Shown: in pieces, positions 9,012 through 18,613 of the stretch
Layout of the letters: each line of letters starts with the position of its first letter
Position numbering within the stretch: the stretch's first letter is position 1
NCBI RefSeq assembly: GCF_020880695.1
Contig: NZ_JAJIWO010000002.1
Span: 1-64,000 of the forward strand
Origin: Mucilaginibacter sp. UR6-11
Lineage (GTDB): Bacteria; Bacteroidota; Bacteroidia; Sphingobacteriales; Sphingobacteriaceae
Length of the DNA stretch: 64,000 nt
Reading direction: 5' to 3'
Made by a program: the position numbers and the translations under genes
Notes under the pieces: generated by a model
Database searches by the model: none
Seen by the model: only the letters and a program-made list of their open reading frames with translations
Told to the model about the DNA's origin: nothing

Positions 9012-9872
9012 ATGCCATTACAAATAAAATTCGGTGTAAGTACCTGGCTGTTTACTTCGCCATTTCAAACATCATCAATAGAAGAGCTGTTTCCCAAAAT
9101 CGCCGAGATGGGTTTTGATACGGTTGAAATCGCTATAGAAGATCCCGCGCTGATAGATGGTAATGCAGTTAAAAATGCGTTGAATAAATACAACCTTAAA
9201 GCTGTCGTATGCGGCGCGTTTGGCCCTACCCGCGATCTGACCAATGAGGATTCCGCCATACATGAGATCTGCTTTAAATACATTGCAGATTGCCTTGATT
9301 TATGTGCTTTATGGGATACCAAATTTTTTGCCGGGCCAATGTATTCGGCGGTAGGTAAGGCGCGGATGCTACCGCCGGAGCAACGCAAAGCCGAATGGGA
9401 CCTTGCCGTTAAAAACCTGCGCAAGGTTTGCGACATGGCACAGGTCCGGGGATTAGAAATAGCTCTTGAGCCCCTGAACCGTTTTGAATCTGACCTGGTA
9501 AATACCGCCTGGGATGTAATGCGTTTGGTGGATGAAATTGATCATCCGGCTGCTAAGGTGATCCTTGATAGCTTCCACATGAATATCGAAGAACCCAATA
9601 TTGAAGAAGCCATAAAACTTGTGGGCCATAAACTGATACATATACAGGTGGCCGAAAATTATAGAGGAACGCCTGGTAGCGGCCAAACCAACTGGGCCGC
9701 TTACCGCCGCGGATTGGAAACTATTAACTATAAAGGAACAGTATCAATAGAGAGCTTTACACCCGATAACAAGGAACTGGCACAGGCGGTTTGTATTTGG
9801 CATCCGCTGGCGCTAAGCCAGGATAAATTCGCATCAGAAGGGTTGGCATTTTTAAAACAATGGGCACAGTAG
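9012..9872 (+). CDS. Sugar isomerase/epimerase, TIM barrel (D-tagatose 3-epimerase-like)
   Basis: A 286-residue xylose-isomerase-like TIM barrel. The active-site layout follows D-tagatose/psicose 3-epimerases: E153 (ALEPLNRFE), D186 and H189 (LDSFHM), R218 (AENYRG) and E247 (SIESF). The histidine normally found six residues before the arginine is Gln212 here (IHIQVAENYR), so one usual metal ligand appears replaced. Expected reaction: C3 epimerisation or isomerisation of a keto sugar. It sits in the operon behind the MFS transporter; the following oxidoreductase begins close by or overlaps its end. Confidence 0.85.
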   Translation: MPLQIKFGVSTWLFTSPFQTSSIEELFPKIAEMGFDTVEIAIEDPALIDGNAVKNALNKYNLKAVVCGAFGPTRDLTNEDSAIHEICFKYIADCLDLCALWDTKFFAGPMYSAVGKARMLPPEQRKAEWDLAVKNLRKVCDMAQVRGLEIALEPLNRFESDLVNTAWDVMRLVDEIDHPAAKVILDSFHMNIEEPNIEEAIKLVGHKLIHIQVAENYRGTPGSGQTNWAAYRRGLETINYKGTVSIESFTPDNKELAQAVCIWHPLALSQDKFASEGLAFLKQWAQ

Positions 9873-9904
9873 CCCGCAAAATATCTAACAAAGCTATTAC
9901 GAAT

Positions 9905-11020
9905 ATGGAAAATAAAAAAATTAACGTAGCCATTGTTGGCTTAGGTTTCGGGGCAGAATTCATCCCCATTTATCAACATCATCCAAATGCCAATATGTAC
10001 GCCATCTGTCAGCGGGATCATACCAAGCTGCACCAGGTGGGCGATGCCTTTGGAGTTGAAAAGCGTTATACCGATTATGAAGAGTTATTGCGCGACCCGG
10101 AGGTTGACGCCGTACATATTAATACACCTATTCAAAACCATGCCGAGCAATCAATAAAAGCATTACGCGCAGGTAAACATGTAGCTTGTACTGTACCAAT
10201 GGCCACAACAGTGGAAGAATGCCGCATGATAGTTGAAGCTGTACAAGAAACCGGCCTCACTTATATGATGATGGAAACGGTAATTTATAGCCGCGAGTTT
10301 TTATTTGTAAAAGAGCTTTATGAAAATGGCGATTTGGGCAGGTTGCAATTCCTTCGTGCATCGCATCAGCAGGAAATGGCCGGCTGGCCGGGCTATTGGG
10401 AAGGCTTACCCCCCATGCATTACGCTACTCATTGCGTGGGGCCTGTTTTGGCTTTGGCTAAAGCTGATGCCGAATATGTTTCGTGCTTTGGTTCTGGTCG
10501 TATTGATGAAAATCTGATCAGCAAATACGGCTCGCCTTTCGCAATAGAAAGCTGCCATATTAAGTTTAAAGATTCTGACCTGGCTGCCGAAGTTACGCGA
10601 TCATTATTCAACACCGCCAGGCAATACCGCGAAAGTTTTGATGTATATGGTTCAAAGAAAACATTTGAGTGGACTTTGGTAGAGCATGAGCCTTCTGTTA
10701 TTCATACCGGCGAAACCCCTGAAAAAGTAACCATACCTGATTATGCACACCTGCTGCCTAAAGAAATACAAGCCTTTACTACCGGCGGGGTTTACGACGC
10801 TAACAGCAACCAACACTTATCCTTTATACAGGGATCGGGTCATGGGGGCTCGCATCCGCACCTGGTAAATGAATTTGTATCGGCACTGGTTAGTGGCCGC
10901 CAGCCATTCCCCAATGCACGGCAATCGGCCAATATCACCTGTGTGGGTATCTTGGCGCATGAATCTGCAATGGATGGCGGCAAAAAAATAAATCTGCCTG
11001 ATTTTACGTTGGCAGATTAG
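9905..11020 (+). CDS. Gfo/Idh/MocA-family oxidoreductase
   Basis: About 371 residues from the ATG at 9905. An upstream in-frame ATG at 9860 would overlap the previous gene and add 15 unconserved-looking residues, so the later start is preferred. The N-terminus is a Rossmann NAD(P)-binding fold (VAIVGLGFGAEF). The usual EKP motif reads CTVP here, so the catalytic lysine is absent, as in the GH109-like branch with EVP. The C-terminal domain is the family alpha/beta sheet. It probably works on a sugar with the neighbouring epimerase and fucosidase; exact reaction unknown. Confidence 0.88.
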   Translation: MENKKINVAIVGLGFGAEFIPIYQHHPNANMYAICQRDHTKLHQVGDAFGVEKRYTDYEELLRDPEVDAVHINTPIQNHAEQSIKALRAGKHVACTVPMATTVEECRMIVEAVQETGLTYMMMETVIYSREFLFVKELYENGDLGRLQFLRASHQQEMAGWPGYWEGLPPMHYATHCVGPVLALAKADAEYVSCFGSGRIDENLISKYGSPFAIESCHIKFKDSDLAAEVTRSLFNTARQYRESFDVYGSKKTFEWTLVEHEPSVIHTGETPEKVTIPDYAHLLPKEIQAFTTGGVYDANSNQHLSFIQGSGHGGSHPHLVNEFVSALVSGRQPFPNARQSANITCVGILAHESAMDGGKKINLPDFTLAD

Positions 11021-11024
11021 CATC

Positions 11025-12638
11025 ATGAAAAGAAGAACTTTAATAAAAGGACTGGCAACCGGATTGTCATCCTTGTATTTTTCAAAAAGTTATGCTGGCA
11101 GGTTATTAAAAGCGCCCTACGCCCCTGGGCCGTTCAAACCTACCTGGGATTCATTAACCCAATACCAGGTGCCTGAGTGGTTTCGCGACGCCAAGTTTGG
11201 CATGTGGGCCCATTGGGGGCCACAATGCCAGCCTGAATATGGCGACTGGTACGCGCGCGGCATGTATCAGGAAGGCAGCCCGCAATATAAATATCATGTT
11301 CAAAAATATGGGCACCCGTCAAAGTTTGGGTTTAAGGACATCATTCATGAGTGGAAGGCAGAGAATTGGGACCCCGAAGAATTGATTGGTCTTTATAAAA
11401 AAGCCGGTGCCAAATATTTTATGGCGCTGGCAAATCACCATGATAATTTCGACCTGTATAACAGCAAGTACCAGCAATGGAACTCAACACGCATTGGCCC
11501 CGGAAAGGACCTGGTTGGCGGTTGGGCAAAAGCAGCCCGGCATCTTAATTTGCGATTTGGCGTAAGCGTACATGCGGCCCATGCCTGGAGTTGGATGGAG
11601 ACAGCCCAGCGTTCAGATAAAAACGGCCCTTTGGCAGGAATTCCATACGATGGTAAAATCACAAAAGCCGATGGAGCCGGTAAATGGTGGAATGGCGAGG
11701 ATCCACAGGAATTATACGCGCAAAACCATCCGCTTAGCGAAGGGAGCTTAAATGATGGTATGATCCATCGCCAATGGAACTGGGGTAATGGTGTAACACC
11801 ACCATCAAAAGCCTATTGCGAAAAGTTTTATAACCGCACCATCGATTTGATTGATAAGTATGGGCCGGATGTGGTTTACTTTGATGATACCGCCTTACCG
11901 CTTTGGCCTGCAAGCGATGCGGGCTTACGCATAGCCGCCCACCTGTACAACGCCAGTATTAAAAAGCACGGTAAGCTGGATGCTGTTATTTTTGGTAAGA
12001 TACTGGATGAGCAACAGCGTAAATGTATGGTATGGGATATTGAGCGCGGTCAAAGCAATCAAATTGAGGCACAGCCCTGGCAAACTGATACCTGCATTGG
12101 GGGCTGGCATTATGATCGCCGTATTTATGACCGTAACGAATATAAAAGCGCCAAAACAGTTATACATACATTGATAGATGTGGTAAGTAAAAACGGCAAC
12201 CTGATGCTGAATATCCCCGTACGCGGTGACGGGACGATTGATGATAAAGAACGAGCCGTAGTTGAAGAAATTACTGCATGGATGCAGGTTAACAGTGAAA
12301 GCATTTATGGTACCCGTCCATGGAAAACATTTGGCGAAGGGCCGGCGATAGAATCTGCCGCCCCATTAAGTGCACAGGGATTCAACGAGGGCAAGGGCAG
12401 ACCGTTTGGTGCAGAAGATATCCGCTTCGTTGCCAAAGGCAAAACACTTTACGCCACCCTACTGGGCTGGCCCTCAACCGGAAACGTATTAATCAAAACA
12501 ATTAAAGACAAGATAAAAAAAGTTGACTTGTTGGGACATCCGGAAAATTTGACATTTGAGCAAACCACCGCCGGATTAAAAGTAAATTTACCGGAACAGG
12601 CAACCGGCAAAAACGCTTTTGTTTTGAAAATAGAATGA
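11025..12638 (+). CDS. Alpha-L-fucosidase-like glycoside hydrolase (GH29)
   Basis: A 537-residue exported enzyme. The N-terminus MKRRTLIKGL has a twin-arginine-like start and a hydrophobic stretch. Catalytic-domain signatures are FGMWAHWGP (58-66), ANHHDNFDLY (136-145) and the putative nucleophile region VVYFDD (Asp287/288), typical of GH29 retaining fucosidases. A smaller beta domain closes the protein. It starts 4 bp after the Gfo/Idh gene. It would release a terminal fucose-like sugar from a glycan, feeding the oxidoreductases and epimerase beside it. Substrate beyond the family is not certain. Confidence 0.88.
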   Translation: MKRRTLIKGLATGLSSLYFSKSYAGRLLKAPYAPGPFKPTWDSLTQYQVPEWFRDAKFGMWAHWGPQCQPEYGDWYARGMYQEGSPQYKYHVQKYGHPSKFGFKDIIHEWKAENWDPEELIGLYKKAGAKYFMALANHHDNFDLYNSKYQQWNSTRIGPGKDLVGGWAKAARHLNLRFGVSVHAAHAWSWMETAQRSDKNGPLAGIPYDGKITKADGAGKWWNGEDPQELYAQNHPLSEGSLNDGMIHRQWNWGNGVTPPSKAYCEKFYNRTIDLIDKYGPDVVYFDDTALPLWPASDAGLRIAAHLYNASIKKHGKLDAVIFGKILDEQQRKCMVWDIERGQSNQIEAQPWQTDTCIGGWHYDRRIYDRNEYKSAKTVIHTLIDVVSKNGNLMLNIPVRGDGTIDDKERAVVEEITAWMQVNSESIYGTRPWKTFGEGPAIESAAPLSAQGFNEGKGRPFGAEDIRFVAKGKTLYATLLGWPSTGNVLIKTIKDKIKKVDLLGHPENLTFEQTTAGLKVNLPEQATGKNAFVLKIE

Positions 12639-12705
12639 CCACAAGAGGTAAAATTGGGCATGATAAGGTTGAGATGAAAGCACACAATCTAATTGATAAC
12701 AGGTA

Positions 12706-13734
12706 ATGAAAATGGGCACCATGAAAGTCTTGGTTTGTGATAAACCGGGCGAACTGCTTTATACAACCAGGCCAATCCCGCAACCTGAGAAAGGTTATAC
12801 CTTACTTAAAATAAAACGCATAGGTATTTGCGGCACCGACCTCCATGCTTTTGAAGGCTCACAACCTTATTTTAATTACCCCCGGGTATTAGGGCATGAG
12901 TTAGCTGCCGAGGTGGTAAGCAGTGCTGAAGGCGAATTTAAGCCGGGGGATTTAGTAACCCTTATCCCTTATGTTAATTGCCAAACGTGTTTTGCCTGCC
13001 GTTTGGGCAAAACAAACTGTTGTACCGGTATACAGGTATTAGGTGTTCATGCGGATGGCGGTATGGCAGAATATATGCAAGTACCCACCCGGCTGGTGTT
13101 AGCCGCCGATGGTTTAAGCCCGGACGAACTGGCATTGGTTGAGCCACTGGCTATTGGTGCACATGGCGTTCGCCGTGCTGCTGTAGTAAAGGGCGAGTAT
13201 GTATTAGTAATAGGCGCCGGTCCGATTGGGTTAGGCACAATGGAGTTTGCAAAGATTGCAGGAGGCAAAGTAATAGCCCTTGATATTAACCCCCAACGCT
13301 TGGTTTTCTGTAAAGAAAAATTAAAGGTTGACCATATTATCAACGCCCTGACAGAGGACGTAACAGCACGTTTGTATGAAATTACCGGCGGAGATATGCC
13401 TGCCGTTATTATAGATGCCACAGGCAGTCAAAAGGCTATTAATAACGCGTTTCACTATATGACACATGGAGCAAGGTTTATTTTGATCGGCCTGCAAAAA
13501 GGCGAGATCAGTTTCAGTCACCCCGAGTTTCATAAGAGGGAAGCTACGTTAATGAGTAGCCGTAACGCCACCCGGGAAGATTTCGACCAGGTAATATCGG
13601 CAATAAAAAACAAATTGATCGAACCGGCCAACTACATTACACATCGTGTAAAATTTGATAATGTAGCCCACAATTTTTCAAGCTGGTTAGATCCTGACAA
13701 CGGCGTTATTAAAGCTATGGTTGAGGTTGACTAA
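12706..13734 (+). CDS. Zinc-dependent alcohol/sugar dehydrogenase (MDR family)
   Basis: A 342-residue medium-chain dehydrogenase. Catalytic zinc ligands are C42 (GICGTD), H64 and E65 (GHE). Four structural-zinc cysteines lie in 92-106 (C92, C95, C98 and C105 or C106). The NAD(H)-binding Rossmann fold carries VIGAGPIGLG. In-frame ATGs at codons 1, 3 and 6 make the exact start uncertain. Relatives include L-threonine and sugar-alcohol or fuconate-type dehydrogenases. It ends the sugar cluster, 67 bp after the fucosidase, and would oxidise a hydroxyl of the released or imported sugar. Confidence 0.88.
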   Translation: MKMGTMKVLVCDKPGELLYTTRPIPQPEKGYTLLKIKRIGICGTDLHAFEGSQPYFNYPRVLGHELAAEVVSSAEGEFKPGDLVTLIPYVNCQTCFACRLGKTNCCTGIQVLGVHADGGMAEYMQVPTRLVLAADGLSPDELALVEPLAIGAHGVRRAAVVKGEYVLVIGAGPIGLGTMEFAKIAGGKVIALDINPQRLVFCKEKLKVDHIINALTEDVTARLYEITGGDMPAVIIDATGSQKAINNAFHYMTHGARFILIGLQKGEISFSHPEFHKREATLMSSRNATREDFDQVISAIKNKLIEPANYITHRVKFDNVAHNFSSWLDPDNGVIKAMVEVD

Positions 13735-13883
13735 GATCAATTCGATATCTTTATATGGACTAAGGAAATCGATAATTCGATCTGATATATAATTATTTGA
13801 TTAATATACTTCAAGCCTTGAGCAATGGGTTTTAGTTGTAGTTTAAACGGCGACACCCTGCTGAAGGTTGGCACTTTTCCTCA

Positions 13884-14357
13884 CTACTTACGAAGCGGAT
13901 AGGCTGTTTCGTGCTTAGCTTCCGACATCACAAAAAAACTCTGCATCATACCTACATCCGGCAGTTTGGACAGCTTGTTCATCACCAGCTGGTTATATTC
14001 GTCCATGTCCGAAATCGCGATCCGCAGCAAAAAGTCAAAGGCTCCCGTCATATGGTAACATTCCATAACTTCGGGAAGTTTGACCACCTCGTCCTGGAAA
14101 GCCAGCAAACTTTGCTGTGAATGCTGCTTCAATTGCACCTGTGTATAGGCAATCAGCCCACGGCCGATCATTTTCGGATCGAGGATGGCAGCGTAACGTT
14201 TGATATAGCCCTCTTCTTGCAGCCGCTTGACACGGGCATGTATAGGAGTAATCGTTTTGTGCAGCCGTTCGCCGATCTCTTTATGGCTCAGGCGCGCATC
14301 TTCCTGCAACAGGCGCAGGATACCGATATCAGTCGGGTCAAGTTCGTGCAGATTCAT
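13884..14357 (-). CDS. Lrp/AsnC-family transcriptional regulator
   Basis: A 157-residue protein with an N-terminal winged helix-turn-helix (about 5-60; [20 protein letters not shown]) and a C-terminal RAM ligand-binding domain (about 70-150). Lrp proteins bind amino acids or related metabolites and act globally or locally. It overlaps the fructose-bisphosphatase gene by 4 bp and is cotranscribed with it, opposite the PEP carboxykinase gene. It may therefore switch these gluconeogenic genes on when amino acids are the carbon source (inference). Confidence 0.92.
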   Translation of the reverse strand: MNLHELDPTDIGILRLLQEDARLSHKEIGERLHKTITPIHARVKRLQEEGYIKRYAAILDPKMIGRGLIAYTQVQLKQHSQQSLLAFQDEVVKLPEVMECYHMTGAFDFLLRIAISDMDEYNQLVMNKLSKLPDVGMMQSFFVMSEAKHETAYPLRK

Positions 14358-15370
14358 AAGCTATAATCATTAAAAGTAAGTTCGCCGGCTGCCGCCATAA
14401 AAGCCTCGGCACGCCGGACCATAGCATCAGAGCCGATAAAAACCGGCGAGCGCTGATGCAGTTCGGTGACCTCCAGGTCCAGGATCCGGTCGCTTCCGTT
14501 AGTCGCCCGCCCGCCCGCCTGTTCAATCACAAAGGCCATCGGGTTACATTCGTAAACCAGCCGTAGTTTACCATTAGGCGCCGAAGCCGTTACCGGATAA
14601 ATAAAGATCCCGCCCTTGATCAGGTTGCGGTGCAGGTCCGCCACCATCGAGCCGATATAACGCGAAGTATAGGGCCGGCCGGTAGCCTGGTCCTCTACCT
14701 GGCAATACTTAATATACTGCTTTACGCCGGTAGGGAAATGCACATAATTGCCCTCGTTGACCGAATAGATCGTGCCGGTCCGTGGCATTTGCAGGTTAGG
14801 GTGCGAGAGACAGAACTCGCCGATCGACGGGTCCAGCGTAAAACCGTTTACGCCTTTACCCGTTGTATAAACCAGCATTGTCGATGAACCATAGATCACA
14901 TAACCCGCTGCCACCTGTTCGCTGCCTTTTTGCAGCACATCACTCAACCCACAATCGCTGGCCGAAACCCGCCGGTAGATCGAAAAGATCGTTCCCACAG
15001 CCACATTAACATCAATATTGGATGAGCCGTCCAGTGGGTCGATGGCAACGATATATTTTGCCTGGTCAGACAGCGGCACAATGTCCTCGTTTTCTTCCGA
15101 GGCCACGATGCAGCATTCCCCGCCGCAGCGCAGCGCGGCTATAAACTGCTCGTTGGCATAAACATCCAGTTTTTGCTGGCTTTCGCCCTGGATATTGGTG
15201 CTGCCCGCCTGGCCGAGAATATCCATCAAGCCAGCTTTGTTGACCTCGCGGTTAACGATCTTGGCCGCGATGCCGATATCGCGCAGCAGCCGCGAAAGCT
15301 CGCCTTTGGCAAAAGGAAAATCCGCCTGTTTTTCAATAATAAACTGCCCCAAGGTCTTAAATTTCAGCAT
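14354..15370 (-). CDS. fbp: Fructose-1,6-bisphosphatase class I
   Basis: A 338-residue enzyme converting fructose-1,6-bisphosphate to fructose-6-phosphate in gluconeogenesis. The metal-binding motif [12 protein letters not shown] and the upstream SEENED are the class I signature, and length matches the family. It begins at ATG 15370, 300 bp from the divergent pckA start, and its stop overlaps the Lrp-type regulator. The sequence is clearly richer in G and C than neighbouring clusters, shared with the regulator and pckA, suggesting a common, perhaps acquired, origin. Confidence 0.95.
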   Translation of the reverse strand: MLKFKTLGQFIIEKQADFPFAKGELSRLLRDIGIAAKIVNREVNKAGLMDILGQAGSTNIQGESQQKLDVYANEQFIAALRCGGECCIVASEENEDIVPLSDQAKYIVAIDPLDGSSNIDVNVAVGTIFSIYRRVSASDCGLSDVLQKGSEQVAAGYVIYGSSTMLVYTTGKGVNGFTLDPSIGEFCLSHPNLQMPRTGTIYSVNEGNYVHFPTGVKQYIKYCQVEDQATGRPYTSRYIGSMVADLHRNLIKGGIFIYPVTASAPNGKLRLVYECNPMAFVIEQAGGRATNGSDRILDLEVTELHQRSPVFIGSDAMVRRAEAFMAAAGELTFNDYSL

Positions 15371-15670
15371 AGCTTAGTGTAAAAAATACATGACCGGCAT
15401 GTTCCGACTAATGGCACGAAAGTAAAAATAAATTGCTGATAACCACAAATAAAGCCATTAATCTAACTAAAATTCAACCCTAAAATCAGACACTTAGTGT
15501 ATTGAACTTTAAAAATAACGCGCCTAAATTTAAAAAAAAGACCAAAATGAGCCCTCAAAAAGTCATCACGACCAAAAAAAACCACTTTTTTAGGCATTGT
15601 TTCCAAAGTTCAGGCAGGTTGTGGTACATATGACCAAAACCCTCAAACTTTACGCTGAAATAAATCGCTA
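15371..15670. promoter_or_regulatory. Divergent intergenic region between fbp and pckA
   Basis: This 300-bp, A/T-rich spacer separates two head-to-head gluconeogenic genes and must hold both promoters. No confident TAnnTTTG element was found on either strand. A-tracts (AAAAAAAAG, ACCAAAAAAAACC) are frequent. It is the obvious place for binding by the Lrp-type regulator encoded downstream of fbp, but no operator could be assigned. Confidence 0.5.
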
Positions 15671-17239
15671 ATGATGACGTCAACCGGCACCACTTTCCCG
15701 GCCACTATGGTCGACCTGTCCTACCTGAATTTCAGTAGTAACCAGGCCTGTTTTTATCAATTATCACCGGAAGACTTAATGGCCTATGCCCTGGAAAATG
15801 GGGAAGGCGTACCGACCGCTGACGGTGCCCTCGCCGTCGATACAGGCGCTTTCCATGGCCGCTCGCCGAAGGACCGTTTTATAGTTCAAGATGAACTGAC
15901 CAGAGACCATGTTTGGTGGGGGGACATCAATATCCCGCTCAGCGAAGCATCGTTCGACCGAATCCTCACCAAAATGGTGGCCTACCTGGGCGAACGTCCG
16001 TTCTTTTTGCGGGACGCCTACGCCGGCTCCGAACCCGGCAGCCGCTTATCCCTGCAGGTACTCACGGAAACAGCTTATCAGCAATTATTTGCCTATAACC
16101 TGTTCATCCGGCCGGCCGCGCCGATAGAAGCCTTCCCTGAATGGACGGTCATAGCTGCGCCGGGCTTTAAAGCCGACCCAAAAATTGATGGTACCCGGCA
16201 GGAGAATTTTTCGATCATCAACTTTTCAAGAAAAATGATTTTGATCGGCGGGACAGGTTATACGGGCGAGATCAAAAAAGCAGTCTTCTCGGTATTGAAC
16301 TTTTTATTACCCCAGCAGGGCACTTTGCCTATGCACTGCGCGGCCAATACTGGTAAAAACGGCGACACGGCCATTTTTTTCGGTCTATCCGGCACGGGCA
16401 AAACTACCCTGTCGGCCGATGCGGAAAGACGTTTAATCGGTGATGACGAGCATGGCTGGGCAATTAAGGGCATCTTCAATTTTGAAGGTGGCTGCTATGC
16501 CAAGACCATTAACCTCAGTCCGCAAAAAGAACCGCAGATCTACTCGGCGATCAAAGCCGGCGCCTTGCTGGAAAACACCTGTTTTTATGATGGTACCCGC
16601 CTGGTCGACTACGACAACGGCAGTAAAACCGAGAATACGCGAGTTTCTTACCCTATCCATTTTATTCCAAACGCGGTCATCCCTTCGCTGGGCGGGGCGC
16701 CAAAAAATATTTTTTTCCTGACCTGTGACGCCTTCGGCCTCCTGCCGCCCGTCGCCAAATTGGATATGGACCAGGCCCTGTATTATTTTCTGTCTGGTTA
16801 CACCGCCAAGGTTGCCGGTACTGAGCAGGGCGTAGCCGAGCCGCAGGCGACCTTTTCGGCCTGTTTCGGTCAGGCTTTCCTGCCACTACACCCGCAAACT
16901 TACGCCGCCTTACTCAAAGAAAGGCTGGCCGCTCAACAGCCCAACATCTGGCTGGTCAATACCGGCTGGACCGGAGGCGCCTATGGCACCGGCCGGCGGA
17001 TCAGCCTGAACTATACCCGCGCCATCATCAAAGCGGCGCTGAACGGCGAATTGAATCATCCGGCCTATGAAGTATTGCCCGTATTTAACCTGGCCATACC
17101 CCAGCGCTGTCCCGGCGTACCCAACGAACTGCTAAATCCGGTAAAAAGCTGGGCGGACCAGGCCACCTATTGGGCCAAAGCCGCGGAGCTTAAACAATTA
17201 TTTACCCAAAACTACGAACGGCTGTTTAACAACGCATAA
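15671..17239 (+). CDS. pckA: Phosphoenolpyruvate carboxykinase (ATP)
   Basis: A 522-residue enzyme that turns oxaloacetate plus ATP into phosphoenolpyruvate, the entry step of gluconeogenesis. It carries the family P-loop GLSGTGKTTLS, the kinase-2 motif DDEHGW and the substrate region TGAFHGRSPKDRF. Length fits ATP-type PckA (about 530). The start is the first of two consecutive ATG codons (15671, 15674). It is divergent from fbp and shares its high G+C codon use. A hairpin (17374-17400) lies downstream. Confidence 0.95.
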   Translation: MMTSTGTTFPATMVDLSYLNFSSNQACFYQLSPEDLMAYALENGEGVPTADGALAVDTGAFHGRSPKDRFIVQDELTRDHVWWGDINIPLSEASFDRILTKMVAYLGERPFFLRDAYAGSEPGSRLSLQVLTETAYQQLFAYNLFIRPAAPIEAFPEWTVIAAPGFKADPKIDGTRQENFSIINFSRKMILIGGTGYTGEIKKAVFSVLNFLLPQQGTLPMHCAANTGKNGDTAIFFGLSGTGKTTLSADAERRLIGDDEHGWAIKGIFNFEGGCYAKTINLSPQKEPQIYSAIKAGALLENTCFYDGTRLVDYDNGSKTENTRVSYPIHFIPNAVIPSLGGAPKNIFFLTCDAFGLLPPVAKLDMDQALYYFLSGYTAKVAGTEQGVAEPQATFSACFGQAFLPLHPQTYAALLKERLAAQQPNIWLVNTGWTGGAYGTGRRISLNYTRAIIKAALNGELNHPAYEVLPVFNLAIPQRCPGVPNELLNPVKSWADQATYWAKAAELKQLFTQNYERLFNNA

Positions 17240-17373
17240 TAATGAAAAAACATAATTTTGGAGCGTGACCTTACATCCTCCCGCCAGCCGTATTGGATCA
17301 GGCAGCGGCGGCCGTTAAACGCTGGGACGAACCGTAGCCGGGCTGCCGGGCTTTCAAAAGCTGCATGGACAAG

Positions 17374-17400
17374 AAAGCCGGCTAGTGACTAGCCGGCTTT
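17374..17400. terminator. Hairpin after pckA, between convergent genes
   Basis: AAAGCCGGCTA (17374-17384) pairs with TAGCCGGCTTT (17390-17400) around GTGAC, an 11-bp stem. The T run is short on each side. It lies between convergent pckA and a leftward lipoprotein gene, so it may serve both directions. The DNA between 17240 and 17373 holds no gene I can support. Confidence 0.6.
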
Positions 17401-17468
17401 AGTTTCTACGGGTTCGTATATTTTATAACACCCTTGTTCAATAAACAAAGTTTGCAGGCATCGTCATG

Positions 17469-18581
17469 CTATAAACCATATGCACTTATTTCGCCCAATA
17501 CCATATAACTCTGTGGGCCGCTTATACCAACAAACTTAAAATACCTTGCCCTTGGATTATTGGGGGTTAAATACCGCTGTTCGCCATTAATTAAGCGATT
17601 AAAATTAAAAGTACCCTGATCTACCCAGTTTGTATTGTCGATACTGGTAAAAAACTGGAATTTATCAGGTCCGCGGTCATCTCCGCCAGTTTCAAAAGTA
17701 GTGCGCCAAACGCCAAATTGGGTAATTATCCGCTCTACGCCCATATCTATCGTTGCAAAATGCGGGTAGCTGGAGCATCCGGCACAGGTGTGCCAGCGTG
17801 TTGCATCGGTACCATCAATGAAATTGGTTACAGCGTTATCACCAGCAGAATGTTGCGTTGAATAAGCTATGATCTTCCAGTCTTTCTTGTCAAATGAAAA
17901 CAGGCCGCCATCTGAATAGCTTGTGTAGAAATTATCAATACTTAAGGAATCCGGTCTAAATATAGTTCTGAATTGATAACTTGTGTTGGGTTTAAGATCA
18001 GTTATTTCTGACGTTTTCAAGTCCACTGAAAATATTTTAGACTTAATATTTCCCGACACGTCTGTATATTTAACTTCTGATGCAAAAGCTCCGTTTGATA
18101 TATCGGCTCCGCCCCAATTTATGGTAAGGACTCCCTTAGCATTAATTACAGTTGAATTTACCGGCCTGGTTAATAACTGAGCCTGGTACTTTACTCCATA
18201 AGATCCGCCTACCACTTCCACAGGGATGGACGAATTTCCCTTTCCGTCATAGGTGCGGATTACAAATGTGTAATTTTTTTCCTCCAAATTTTCAATCATT
18301 GCGCTTATGGTATCCCCGGCAGGCGGAATATCAATGGCTAAGGAATCTGCAAAATTGTTCCAGAAAATTTTTGCTTTTATTACAGAGGGGTCTGCACCCC
18401 TTAGCCATGCTATCTTTATTCTGTTAAGGCCCGAATAAGCCTTTGGTGAAGTGGCTTTTTGTGTATAGGTTAATCCACCCGGAACTACGTATTGTTTGTA
18501 AGTTGCATCCATTTTGGTGCAAGCCGAATAAAGGCCGATTGTAACGAGTAATATTAGCCCTGTTTGCAATATTTTTTTCAT
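17469..18581 (-). CDS. DUF4998-like lipoprotein with C-terminal discoidin-like domain
   Basis: A 370-residue lipoprotein with signal peptide and lipobox ending at Cys20 (LYSAC). The N-terminal half resembles DUF4998 (fibronectin-like folds seen in SusCD loci). The C-terminal 140 residues, starting near DNAVTNFIDGTDATRW, look like an F5/8 type C (discoidin) carbohydrate-binding fold. It is last in a leftward operon behind another lipoprotein, SusD and SusC, so it is probably a surface glycan-binding protein of that uptake system. Ligand unknown. Confidence 0.78.
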   Translation of the reverse strand: MKKILQTGLILLVTIGLYSACTKMDATYKQYVVPGGLTYTQKATSPKAYSGLNRIKIAWLRGADPSVIKAKIFWNNFADSLAIDIPPAGDTISAMIENLEEKNYTFVIRTYDGKGNSSIPVEVVGGSYGVKYQAQLLTRPVNSTVINAKGVLTINWGGADISNGAFASEVKYTDVSGNIKSKIFSVDLKTSEITDLKPNTSYQFRTIFRPDSLSIDNFYTSYSDGGLFSFDKKDWKIIAYSTQHSAGDNAVTNFIDGTDATRWHTCAGCSSYPHFATIDMGVERIITQFGVWRTTFETGGDDRGPDKFQFFTSIDNTNWVDQGTFNFNRLINGEQRYLTPNNPRARYFKFVGISGPQSYMVLGEISAYGL

Positions 18582-18613
18582 AATATGATTTTATGATTAA
18601 GTAAGTAAAACAC

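Noticed and set aside
15500..15540. TTGAACTTT before pckA as another ECF promoter
   Set aside because: The -10 block does not match TCTAAT and spacing differs from the two good copies.
17270..17340. Remnant coding sequence after pckA (a frame reading LDQAAAAVKRWDEP)
   Set aside because: Too short and without a start or domain; could be chance in G/C-rich DNA.
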